Shown here: positions 1 through 6,348 of the stretch, in pieces
Position numbering within the stretch: position 1 is the stretch's first letter
How the letters are laid out: each line of letters opens with the position of its first letter
Assembly: GCA_946187605.1 (NCBI GenBank)
Contig: CAMHRH010000014.1
Location: forward strand, 1 to 13,167
DNA length: 13,167 bases
From: an uncultured Candidatus Saccharibacteria bacterium
Lineage (GTDB): Bacteria; Patescibacteriota; Saccharimonadia; Saccharimonadales; Saccharimonadaceae
Direction of reading: 5' to 3'
Translations under genes and position numbers: made by a program
Notes under the pieces: generated by a model
What the model was told of the DNA's origin: nothing
Database searches by the model: none
The model's input: the letters and a program-made list of their open reading frames with translations, nothing else

Positions 1-1614
1 GGTCGCATTCGGCACGTTAACACCGACTTCGACAACGGTAGTGGAGACTAGAATATCAATCTCGCCTCTTGCGAACATAGTCATGATCTCGTCTTTCTCG
101 GCCGGTTTCATTTTGCCGTGCAGGTATGCGACGTTGTAGTTCTTAAAATGCTGTGAAATTCTTTGCACTTCCGCTTTAACGGACTTTAACTCACTTGCGC
201 CTTTGTCATCGATTTTTTTACAGATGTAATAAACTTGATGCTTAGCGACTAATTCTTTCTCGACGGCGTCCCACATCTGTTTAGTCGAACTCGGCGACAC
301 AATTTTCGACGTAATCGGTTGTCGCCCGGCCGGCAATTCGTCAAGCACCGAGACGGATAAGTCGCCGAAAATCGTTAATTGAAGCGAGCGGGGAATCGGA
401 GTAGCGGTCATTGAGAGGAGATGTGGCATTGTGTGCGCTTTTGCGAGTAGCTTTTGGCGCTGTGCGACCCCAAAACGATGCTGCTCGTCAATGATTGCGA
501 GACCGAGTTTGCTGAATATCGTATCGTCCGTAATTAAAGCATGTGTACCAATGACTAAATCGATTTCGCCGTTTTGAATGTGCCTCTTTAGCTCGGCTTT
601 GTGTTTTGTGGAACCTGTGAGCAAGGCGATTCTAAGCTCTTTGTCAAATAATTTGCTAAGCGATTCGGCGTGTTGCGTTGCGAGCACTTCGGTCGGCGCC
701 ATAAGCGCAGTTTGAAATCCGGCTTTCGCGGCAACGAAACTGCTCAGTGCGGCAACTAAGGTCTTTCCTGATCCGACGTCGCCCTGTAGCAATCGATTCA
801 TTGGAATTTCTCCGTCCATATCCTGGATTATTTCCCAAGTTGCCAAACGTTGAGCATTTGTTAGCTTAAACGGTAAGCGTGCGACGAAATCCTTAAAGAC
901 TTTTAGGTCGATTTTTATTGGTGAAGTCTTTAACTTTCGGTTCTCTTCACGATTCAGTCGCGCCGCAAGGAGTAGAGTAAATAATTCTTCGCAGGCTAGA
1001 TAGTCGCGCCCTTGTTTTGCTTGTTTGGCGCTTTCCGGAAAATGCACATCCAGTAGGGCATCGGCGCGGCCGGGGAAGTTCGGTATCATATCAGGAACAA
1101 CTGCGATATTATTTTGGAGACTTTTGATTATCTTTTTAAAATCAACCGACTTAATGCTATTCTTTGCTGGGTATATCGGTTGAATAGTGTCTGAGTTGCA
1201 ATTTTTGATATCGCTGGCCTTAACCGAAGATGGGTTTTGCAGCTGGTAGCGACCGTAACTAAGTTGCATATTCCCGCTAAAAAAGTATTCTTCATTAGAA
1301 TCAGTAAATTGCTTTGCGCGGTAAGGTTGATTAAACCAGACAGCTCGAATCGCACCAGTCTTGTCGCGCAAAGTCGCTTCCGTAATAGATAAATTCCGGC
1401 GCATTCGTCGCGTACTGACATCCTCAACGCGAGCGCGCACGGTAATCTTGCCTGGCTTTAATTCGGAAATATTCTGCGCTTGCTGATAATCTTCGTAATC
1501 GCGCGGCAAGTGATAAATAAGATCGCGCACCGTGAAAAAACCAGCCTTATGTAAAAGCTCGCTCGTTTTTGGTCCAACACCTTTCAAATCCTCCACTGGC
1601 GCCGCTAAGTCCAT
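1..1614 (-). CDS. recG: ATP-dependent DNA helicase RecG (3' end outside window)
   Basis: RecG is the superfamily 2 helicase that remodels stalled replication forks and branch-migrates Holliday junctions. The open frame runs from an ATG at 1614-1612 to the window edge without a stop, giving 538 residues; the family is usually about 680-700 aa, so the C-terminus lies off the left edge. Residues 1-60 hold a helix-hairpin-helix-like DLKGVGPKTSELL stretch, followed by an OB-fold wedge domain. Walker A is GDVGSGKT (278-285), the Walker B/DExH box is DEQH (376-379) followed by RFGVAQR, and motif III is SMTATPIPRSL. Late motifs include AYLHGKMKPAEK and ILVSTTVVEVGVNVPNAT at the edge. Helicase motifs appear intact as far as visible. 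A -10 box ends 6 nt before the ATG and no Shine-Dalgarno is visible, so the mRNA may be leaderless. The gene is divergent from the one at 1672. Confidence 0.96.
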   Translation of the reverse strand, partial: MDLAAPVEDLKGVGPKTSELLHKAGFFTVRDLIYHLPRDYEDYQQAQNISELKPGKITVRARVEDVSTRRMRRNLSITEATLRDKTGAIRAVWFNQPYRAKQFTDSNEEYFFSGNMQLSYGRYQLQNPSSVKASDIKNCNSDTIQPIYPAKNSIKSVDFKKIIKSLQNNIAVVPDMIPNFPGRADALLDVHFPESAKQAKQGRDYLACEELFTLLLAARLNREENRKLKTSPIKIDLKVFKDFVARLPFKLTNAQRLATWEIIQDMDGEIPMNRLLQGDVGSGKTLVAALSSFVAAKAGFQTALMAPTEVLATQHAESLSKLFDKELRIALLTGSTKHKAELKRHIQNGEIDLVIGTHALITDDTIFSKLGLAIIDEQHRFGVAQRQKLLAKAHTMPHLLSMTATPIPRSLQLTIFGDLSVSVLDELPAGRQPITSKIVSPSSTKQMWDAVEKELVAKHQVYYICKKIDDKGASELKSVKAEVQRISQHFKNYNVAYLHGKMKPAEKDEIMTMFARGEIDILVSTTVVEVGVNVPNAT

Positions 1615-1620
1615 AAGGGT

Positions 1621-1626
1621 ATTATA
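1621..1626 (-). promoter_or_regulatory. recG -10 box, leaderless-type
   Basis: TATAAT on the minus strand (read 1626 to 1621) is followed by six bases and then the recG ATG, so transcription would start at or next to the start codon. At 17 bp spacing the -35 region reads CAAACT, a poor match. There is no Shine-Dalgarno between box and ATG. Confidence 0.6.
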
Positions 1627-1635
1627 CCGCTATTA

Positions 1636-1664
1636 TTGATAAGAGTTTGCGAAACGACTATAAT
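1636..1664 (+). promoter_or_regulatory. Consensus promoter of the gene at 1672
   Basis: TTGATA (1636-1641), a 17 bp spacer and TATAAT (1659-1664) form a near-perfect sigma70-type promoter. The expected start point is about 1671, immediately before the ATG at 1672, implying a leaderless transcript. This also rules out the upstream in-frame start at 1636, which lies inside the -35 box. Confidence 0.75.
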
Positions 1665-1671
1665 TTTAAGC

Positions 1672-2409
1672 ATGAGTGATTATATGAAAGACCCCGTCAA
1701 GCCAAATACAAACACGAATGTTCCGCCGCAACCAGCAGCTACTAAGTCGAACGCACCGCTGGTAATTATTTTGGTTTTTATCGTAATCTTTGTTGCGATA
1801 CCGCTCTTCTTTATCTATAAAGTGTTTAACTTCGTCGAGGGTCATTTTGACGATTTTAAGGACCTTGTTAATGACGGTATTAGCGAGGGCGTAGATTCAT
1901 TAGTTTCTCTTGATGAGGAGCGCTGGATATCTGTGCGCAATGTCTCTGCGCAGGCTAACGACGAACGTTTACGTGAGCTCGGTATGTCAAAAAAAGACTG
2001 TGAAAATCTACGGGCGATGGCAGATTTGTATGGCGATGGTTATATAAAATCCGTCGAAGGCAATACTTCGGTTTGTGATGACACTAGCTTGCGCATCTCT
2101 GCTAACTATGAGGATATTGATACGAAAGGCATAGCGGAATTATATTCGTTCTCGACGCTCCATGTCTCGAACGGCGAACAGTGCGGAGAGTACGTATTCA
2201 CCGGCGCCTACAATAAGCTCGTGAACTACAATCTCATTAGCAGCTCGCTGAGTTGTTCGGACGCAAAAACGATTAAAATAGTCGATACTGGCGACGAGGC
2301 GTCGCGATTTGATGCTAAGGTGACTCCGTTTAGTCTTGACGATGATGGCGACGAGGATTTAGAGGATTTTGAGGAATTAAAGAATATTCTCACCCCCGAC
2401 CGCACTTAA
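1672..2409 (+). CDS. Membrane-anchored protein of unknown function
   Basis: I do not recognise a family. The 245-residue protein has a short Pro/Asn-rich cytoplasmic N-terminus (about 1-28), one strongly hydrophobic segment (about 29-52, PLVIILVFIVIFVAIPLFF) and a presumably extracytoplasmic domain of about 190 residues with four cysteines that could pair. It ends in an acidic tail (DDDGDEDLEDFEEL). I chose ATG 1672 because a consensus promoter occupies 1636-1664; ATG 1684 (MKDPVKPN) is a possible alternative and also lacks a Shine-Dalgarno. The gene is divergent from recG and lies 38 nt upstream of the broken dehydrogenase. The single anchor plus soluble outer domain resembles the protein at 3219 in layout but not clearly in sequence. 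A cell-surface role is inference. Confidence 0.8.
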   Translation: MSDYMKDPVKPNTNTNVPPQPAATKSNAPLVIILVFIVIFVAIPLFFIYKVFNFVEGHFDDFKDLVNDGISEGVDSLVSLDEERWISVRNVSAQANDERLRELGMSKKDCENLRAMADLYGDGYIKSVEGNTSVCDDTSLRISANYEDIDTKGIAELYSFSTLHVSNGEQCGEYVFTGAYNKLVNYNLISSSLSCSDAKTIKIVDTGDEASRFDAKVTPFSLDDDGDEDLEDFEELKNILTPDRT

Positions 2410-2412
2410 CTG

Positions 2413-2418
2413 TATAAT
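2413..2418 (+). promoter_or_regulatory. Possible -10 box for the SDR gene
   Basis: TATAAT sits just after the stop of the preceding gene and about 30 nt before the SDR start codon. No convincing -35 is visible. A Shine-Dalgarno GGAG (2439-2442) lies 5 nt before ATG 2448, so this unit has an ordinary leader. Confidence 0.45.
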
Positions 2419-2447
2419 GATAAAAAAGATAATAGATTGGAGAAAAG

Positions 2448-3190
2448 ATGTTTTACTTGAAGGGACGAGTTGCGGTAATTACGGGAGCGAGCTCGGGCTT
2501 GGGTACGCAGTTAGCGACTGCCTTCGCTAAGCAGGGCGCGAATCTTGTGATTCTGGCGCGCCGTTTAAATCGTCTCGAGGAACTCGCGATTAAACTAACG
2601 AGTAGCTATGGCATAAAGGTATTACCGCTCAAATGCGACGTCACGAATACTAGTGATATAGAGACGGTTGCAGCAAAGGTCGAGCAGGAATTTGGCCGTG
2701 TAGATATCTTGGTTAACTGTGCCGGCTCAGCAAAAAATAACTGCGTAACTGACATGACTGATGAAGAGTGGGATTTCACGATTGCCGCTGATGAAACGAG
2801 CGTATTTAAGGTTACGCGCGCATTTGCCACTTTAATGAAGCAGAATCACTATGGTCGCATTATCAATATCGCGAGCATGTATGGCCTAGTACGACCGCTT
2901 ATCATGCGTCGAAGGGCGCAGTTGTGAACTTTACGCGTGCCGTTGCCGCCGAGCTGGCAACTGATGGCATTACTTGTAATGCGATCTGTCCAGGTTATTT
3001 TGAGACTGAGCTTACAAAAGAAGTGCTTGACTCGCCGAAATTCCAAAAATTTGCTAAATCGCATGTCCCAATGCAGCGTTACGGCAAGCCTGGCGAGCTT
3101 GATGCGGCCGCTATCTTTCTAGCTTCAGACGAAGCGCGTTACGTGACTGGTGTTATCCTTCCTGTTGATGGTGGATACACCTGCATTTAG
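2448..3190 (+). pseudogene. Short-chain dehydrogenase/reductase, broken by frame change and short deletion
   Basis: The N-terminal part (2448-2891) is a normal classical SDR Rossmann fold: NAD(P)-binding TGASSGLG (residues 12-19), NCAG (90-93) and the catalytic-Ser region INIAS (Ser143). The strand then reads MYGLV, after which the frame is lost and the original frame stops at 2925-2927. The rest of the fold continues in another frame from 2897: AYHASKGAVVNFTRA, carrying the YxxxK catalytic pair, then NAICPGYFETEL and a normal C-terminal VDGGYTCI ending at 3190. Relatives of the gluconate 5-dehydrogenase type, as I recall them, have about eight residues between MYGLV and AYH, but only five bases (2892-2896) remain. 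That fits a roughly 19-base loss. The only start in the second frame (GTG 2924) lies after YxxxK, so neither piece alone could be active. The substrate cannot be told; a sequencing or assembly error is possible. Confidence 0.88.
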
Positions 3191-3218
3191 TGAAAATAGT
3201 AAAAGAAAGTAGAGAAAA

Positions 3219-3833
3219 ATGAATAAAAAGGTAATTATTGGCGCAATCGCGGGCGTAGTTCTGGTTGGAGGTGTTATCGCGGCAATTGCCTTGAATAATA
3301 AGAATGATGGTGGCGATACTAACATCAGTGGTCGCACCAAAGAGACTGATGAATATGCGCTTGAGAGCGTAACCTCGGGCGATAAGATTAAAGTGCAAAT
3401 TGCTAAGGACCTTGGGTACGAAAAGAGCGATAGTGTCACTGGTAGCTTAATATTAATTCATCCTACGAATGGCTCAGAGATTACCTTCTATTACAAACAT
3501 ACGTCGCTGAACTCAATCATTGCAGGAGAGAAATCGTATAGTAGCTCCCCATATTACGACTATCGCGAGTTTGAGATTGACGGCCGCTCTGCAAATGAAG
3601 TGAAATATCAAAAACAGGATGACGGCACGCCATTTCGTATCGAGTTCAATATGGCCATAGGTCAAGATGAGAGCGATAAGCGTTATGATGGCGTATCGAT
3701 ACGCTTCCAGCGCCCAGCAACAGAATTTGATGAAAAGATAAACATTCAGGATCTTTACGAAAGTGACGATATTCAGCAGATGATTAAGTCGATCAAGCTG
3801 GAAAAATCCACCGACGACAAGAGCGAGAGCTAA
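3219..3833 (+). CDS. Signal-anchored protein of unknown function
   Basis: No family recognised. The 204-residue product begins MNKKVIIGAIAGVVLVGG, a basic start followed by a Gly/Ala/Val-rich hydrophobic segment to about residue 26. This is a signal anchor or uncleaved signal peptide; no lipobox cysteine is seen. The remaining ~175 residues are polar and lack cysteine, with alternating hydrophobic positions suggesting a beta-rich domain (for example SLILIHPTNGSEITFYYKH) and a lysine/aspartate-rich tail. It starts 28 nt after the broken dehydrogenase and is probably transcribed with it. The ribosome site is weak (AGAGA about 5 nt upstream). A terminator follows within 50 nt. Surface location is inferred from the N-terminus only. 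Confidence 0.8.
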   Translation: MNKKVIIGAIAGVVLVGGVIAAIALNNKNDGGDTNISGRTKETDEYALESVTSGDKIKVQIAKDLGYEKSDSVTGSLILIHPTNGSEITFYYKHTSLNSIIAGEKSYSSSPYYDYREFEIDGRSANEVKYQKQDDGTPFRIEFNMAIGQDESDKRYDGVSIRFQRPATEFDEKINIQDLYESDDIQQMIKSIKLEKSTDDKSES

Positions 3834-3848
3834 GTCAAAGAATACACT

Positions 3849-3881
3849 AAAAATCCCTCATAGATTATTTGGGGGATTTTT
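3849..3881 (+). terminator. Intrinsic terminator after the gene at 3219
   Basis: AAAAATCCC (3849-3857) pairs with GGGATTTTT (3873-3881) around an AT-rich loop, with the 3' arm supplying the T-run. The A-run on the 5' side means it could act in both directions. Confidence 0.8.
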
Positions 3882-3947
3882 GTATGGATTCGGCTAAGAT
3901 TTAGTGCGCTAAAACGAACAAAATCCTATACAAGCTCAAAATACTCA

Positions 3948-3956
3948 TGCTATTAT
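3948..3956 (+). promoter_or_regulatory. Extended -10 promoter of the beta-helix gene
   Basis: TGCTATTAT is an extended -10 element (TGn plus TATTAT at 3951-3956) about 40 nt before the start codon. No good -35 is seen, as is common with extended -10 promoters. A strong GGAGG (3987-3991) follows, 4 nt before ATG 3996. Confidence 0.5.
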
Positions 3957-3995
3957 TAAATTAGTCATAAGTATGTTAGAGCTAATGGAGGTTTT

Positions 3996-5654
3996 ATGAA
4001 AAAAGGAATAGTTTTTGCTATATCCGCAATAACGACATCGGTTTTTGTTGGCCAGTCCGCCTTTGCCGATGCTACAACCATTCCCGTCGCGTCGGCGGAA
4101 GAATATATCTCAGCTTTCAATACTATTGATAGCGCCAGCAATAGCGAGTTCATTATTTCCTTAGACAATGACATTATCTTAAATGACGCTAGCTTCACGA
4201 AAACTGTCGCAAACGGTAATTCGCTAACTATCCTTGGCAATAACCATTCCATTACCTATGCTCTTGATAGTAAAAACCGCCTCACTACCGGTACTGGCGG
4301 CACGATTACGCTTGGCAAAAACGATGGTAGCGATAAGCTTACGATTATGGGACCGGAAACCGAAATCTCCCTTAGCTCTCTAGTCAATATCTATAATGGC
4401 GGCACACTTAATATGTATGATGGCGTTGAACTAACACGTAACAATGGCGTTGGCGAGCTATCTGGCGCGGCGATACGCGCAGGTGCTGGTGCTACTATTA
4501 ATATTTACGGTGGCAGCATCCATGATATTTATTCCCGTGGCGGCGGTTTCGGTATTGTTACTCTCGATCAGCCTGGTGCTACTCTCAATATGTTTGGCGG
4601 CGAAATTAAAAATACGCTTTCTAGTGGTATGGGCGGCGCAATCTATGCTTCGGAGAATGCTAATGTAACTATTACGGGTGGCTCATTTATTAATAACAAA
4701 ACGCGCTATGATATGGCCCCGTCTGGTGGCGCTATCTCCTTCATGAGCGATGGCGAACTAAAAGTATCGAACGCGACTTTTACCGATAATGAAGCTATCC
4801 TGACCGAAAACGCTTCTGGCTCTTACGCATTTGCTCTTGGCGGCGCTATTGGTGCAGCTTGGAGCGGCCCAGTTACTATTGATAGCTGTACGTTTACTGG
4901 AAATAAGTCATATCGCGAAAACAGTGAATCGGAGACCAAAACTTACGGTGGCGCTATCGGCACTTATATGACAGGGGGCAGTGCTATTGCGGTCAAGAAC
5001 TCGACTTTTGAGAATAATCAAGCTGCTCGCGGCGGCGCTATTGGTATCTGGCGCGGTGTGGCTACTCTAGAAAACAATACCTATACTAGCAATGAGGCTA
5101 TCTTTGGCGGCGCCATCTACTCTGCTAACCCACTAGTTTCCAAGACGAGTACTATTACGGATAACAGCGCAGTCTATGGCGGCGGTGCTTTTGTCTCGTC
5201 TAGTACTGCAGATTTATCCACGACGAAAATTTACAACAACCATACTACTGATGGCGCGAGCGATATTTATATCTCGGAAAATGTTACAGAAATCTCTATT
5301 ATGTCCGCAGCCGACATGAATGCATCTGCTACTATCGATGGTTCTACTGTTCAGGTTGAAGATTGGTATACCGACGATGAAGAAAACGCTAATACTGGGG
5401 CAAGGCGCTATTCTGTGGCTAATCCTACTGAGGTAGTTGCGAATACTTCCATTACGCCTGGAAATGAATATTATTTAGTCGCAGCGAGTAGCACAGTAGT
5501 AACGCCGGAGCCAGAAACTCCAAACACTGCCGAAGAAGTGGATGAAAACCCGGCCACGAGCGATAATGTCATTGCCTACGCCAACATTCTGATTGTCAGC
5601 TGTATTTGCCTTACTATCTCAATCCTATCCAGTCGCATTCACAGCAAACGCTAG
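3996..5654 (+). CDS. Secreted beta-helix surface protein with C-terminal NPATSD anchor
   Basis: The 552-residue protein opens with a classical signal peptide (MKKGIVFAIS... ending SAFA|D, cleavage after about residue 24). Residues ~110-420 form a right-handed parallel beta-helix built from imperfect repeats of GGAI/GGGA followed by a strand and FxxN (for example GGAIYAS...FINN, GGAISFM...FTDN, GGAIGAA...FTGN). At least six repeats are visible. This GGAI/FxxN pattern is that of polymorphic outer-membrane-protein (Pmp) type repeats. The C-terminus has a Pro/Glu-rich spacer, NPATSD (518-523), a hydrophobic segment of about 20 residues and a basic tail (RIHSKR). That is the layout of a cell-wall sorting signal, with NPxTS in place of LPxTG. 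Likely displayed on the surface, perhaps for adhesion; binding partner unknown. No sortase gene lies in the window. Confidence 0.85.
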   Translation: MKKGIVFAISAITTSVFVGQSAFADATTIPVASAEEYISAFNTIDSASNSEFIISLDNDIILNDASFTKTVANGNSLTILGNNHSITYALDSKNRLTTGTGGTITLGKNDGSDKLTIMGPETEISLSSLVNIYNGGTLNMYDGVELTRNNGVGELSGAAIRAGAGATINIYGGSIHDIYSRGGGFGIVTLDQPGATLNMFGGEIKNTLSSGMGGAIYASENANVTITGGSFINNKTRYDMAPSGGAISFMSDGELKVSNATFTDNEAILTENASGSYAFALGGAIGAAWSGPVTIDSCTFTGNKSYRENSESETKTYGGAIGTYMTGGSAIAVKNSTFENNQAARGGAIGIWRGVATLENNTYTSNEAIFGGAIYSANPLVSKTSTITDNSAVYGGGAFVSSSTADLSTTKIYNNHTTDGASDIYISENVTEISIMSAADMNASATIDGSTVQVEDWYTDDEENANTGARRYSVANPTEVVANTSITPGNEYYLVAASSTVVTPEPETPNTAEEVDENPATSDNVIAYANILIVSCICLTISILSSRIHSKR

Positions 5655-5679
5655 AGTCGTTCTAGTCTTTACGGAAGTT

Positions 5680-5708
5680 TTGACAATATATAGTTTATAT
5701 TGTATATT
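5680..5708 (+). promoter_or_regulatory. Strong promoter of the 71-aa gene
   Basis: TTGACA (5680-5685), 17 bp spacer, TATATT (5703-5708). The expected start is near 5715, giving a leader of about 85 nt. A perfect inverted repeat fills the spacer (described separately). Confidence 0.75.
5683..5703. repeat. Perfect inverted repeat inside the promoter spacer
   Basis: ACAATATA (5683-5690), TAGTT, TATATTGT (5696-5703): eight-base arms around a five-base centre. It spans from the end of the -35 box to the first base of the -10 box. The position and symmetry are those expected of a repressor operator, although AT-rich palindromes also arise by chance. Confidence 0.55.
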
Positions 5709-5712
5709 TCAG

Positions 5713-5725
5713 GTATCAGTGATAC
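5713..5725. repeat. Second palindrome at the predicted transcription start
   Basis: GTATCA-G-TGATAC, six-base perfect arms around one base, lying across or just after the predicted start near 5715. It could be a second operator, or pair weakly in the RNA. Confidence 0.4.
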
Positions 5726-5801
5726 GCTGAGGGACTTTTTAAAGAGGTGGTGATTCGATATCGTATACATGACTACTGTCAAGAAAGGGGGTTGAAATGG
5801 C

Positions 5802-6017
5802 TTGGCGGACTTTACTATTGGAAATGCGTCTCTCGGAGGAAGTACTGGGTATACTGCGGTTGACTCGGGCTATTATGAAGCTAAGGAGCAGATTCACGAA
5901 ATGCTGCAGAATGGTCAGAGGCCTGAAATCTACGGTCGCTCAGTAGAAGATATCGAGCGCGTAGCTGGTAGCTTCTCGTACGAAGATCGCGAAGAACTGA
6001 AGAAGTACGGTTATTAA
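5802..6017 (+). CDS. Small soluble protein of unknown function (71 aa, TTG start)
   Basis: No family recognised. The first ~20 residues are Gly/Ser/Thr-rich (TIGNASLGGSTGYT). The rest is charged and probably helical (YYEAKEQIHEMLQNGQ, SVEDIERVAGSFSYEDREELKKYGY); there is no signal peptide or membrane segment. The frame is closed upstream by TGA at 5793-5795, so the first usable start is TTG 5802, about 10 nt after a GGGGG Shine-Dalgarno (5787-5791). An ATG at 5797 has better spacing but a different frame, yielding only about 49 codons with unprotein-like composition. A strong promoter upstream and a GC-rich terminator 6 nt downstream bracket exactly this frame, which is the main reason to call it a gene. 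Confidence 0.65.
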   Translation: MADFTIGNASLGGSTGYTAVDSGYYEAKEQIHEMLQNGQRPEIYGRSVEDIERVAGSFSYEDREELKKYGY

Positions 6018-6023
6018 TCATAT

Positions 6024-6055
6024 GCGGCGGTCGCCTGTATTGGCGGCCGCTTTTT
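6024..6055 (+). terminator. Intrinsic terminator of the 71-aa gene
   Basis: GCGGC and CGCC (with a GGT bulge) at 6024-6035 pair with GGCGGCCGC (6042-6050) around TGTATT, followed by TTTTT at 6051-6055. Confidence 0.8.
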
Positions 6056-6075
6056 CTCTGCTCTCTAGGAGAAAT

Positions 6076-6094
6076 AAAAAACGCCCAAAAGGGC
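6076..6094 (-). terminator. Terminator of tRNA-Leu
   Basis: On the minus strand GCCC-TTTT-GGGC is followed by G and TTTTTT. The stem is short but well placed, 14 nt after the CCA end of the tRNA. Confidence 0.7.
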
Positions 6095-6108
6095 ATTAAA
6101 TTTCATCA

Positions 6109-6193
6109 TGGTGCGCGAGACTGGACTTGAACCAGCACGCCGAAAGGCATATGCTCCTAAGGCATACGTGTATACCAATTTCACCACTCGCGC
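6109..6193 (-). tRNA. tRNA-Leu, anticodon UAG
   Basis: The cloverleaf folds by eye. The acceptor stem is GCGCGAG with CTCGCGC, discriminator A and an encoded CCA. The D arm contains AATTGGTA, typical of leucine tRNAs. The anticodon stem TATGC/GCATA is perfect around loop CTTAGGA, with anticodon TAG (plus-strand bases 6157-6159). A class II variable arm has stem GCC-TTTC-GGC, and the T arm is GCTGG-TTCAAGT-CCAGT. Total 85 nt with CCA. The long variable arm plus the anticodon assign it to leucine CUA/CUN codons. It has its own promoter and terminator. Confidence 0.95.
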
Positions 6194-6203
6194 AGCTAAA
6201 TAT

Positions 6204-6232
6204 ATTATAGCAGACAGCAAAAATATGAGCAA
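6204..6232 (-). promoter_or_regulatory. Promoter of tRNA-Leu
   Basis: On the minus strand TTGCTC (6232-6227), 17 bp spacer, TATAAT (6209-6204). The start would be near 6198, a few bases before the mature 5' end at 6193. Confidence 0.65.
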
Positions 6233-6264
6233 GCAGAGCAATTCATGATAACACTTTTATATTA

Positions 6265-6293
6265 TTGACAAAACGATGGAAAAATTATATAGT
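6265..6293 (+). promoter_or_regulatory. Strong promoter of the gene at 6349
   Basis: TTGACA (6265-6270), 17 bp spacer, TATAGT (6288-6293). The start is expected near 6300, giving a leader of about 50 nt. A 7-codon ATG reading frame (6308-6331, MQIWFES) ends just before the Shine-Dalgarno. Confidence 0.75.
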
Positions 6294-6348
6294 ATAGAGC
6301 GAACCTAATGCAAATATGGTTTGAATCTTGAAAAGGAGTGGTGCATGT

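Noticed and set aside
656..1427. Reading frames inside recG (minus, 656-838 and 1128-1427)
   Set aside because: They lie in other frames of a continuous, motif-rich RecG frame and have Arg/Cys-rich unprotein-like composition.
1636..1671. Longer N-terminus (MIRVCETTIILS) for the gene at 1672
   Set aside because: This stretch is a consensus promoter (-35 and -10 with 17 bp spacing), so it is unlikely to be translated.
4444..4668. 74-aa hydrophobic frame inside the beta-helix gene
   Set aside because: Shadow frame: Gly/Ala-rich repeat codons read out of frame give Leu/Val-rich peptide; no ribosome site.
4620..5200. GGCGGCGCTAT-like repeats as a CRISPR or tandem DNA repeat
   Set aside because: Spacing is irregular and the repeats are explained by the GGAI codons of the beta-helix coils.
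5651..5670. Possible terminator CTAGA-GTCGT-TCTAG after the beta-helix gene
   Set aside because: The five-base AT-rich stem with an interrupted T-run is too weak to call.
5793..5795. TGA read as glycine (code 25, as in Gracilibacteria/SR1)
   Set aside because: recG and tig contain no in-frame TGA, and the adenine methyltransferase and the 68-aa gene end sensibly at TGA, so TGA is a normal stop here.
5797..5946. 49-codon frame from ATG 5797
   Set aside because: It overlaps the 71-aa gene in another frame, has Arg/Leu/Cys-rich shadow composition, and ends mid-gene well before the terminator.
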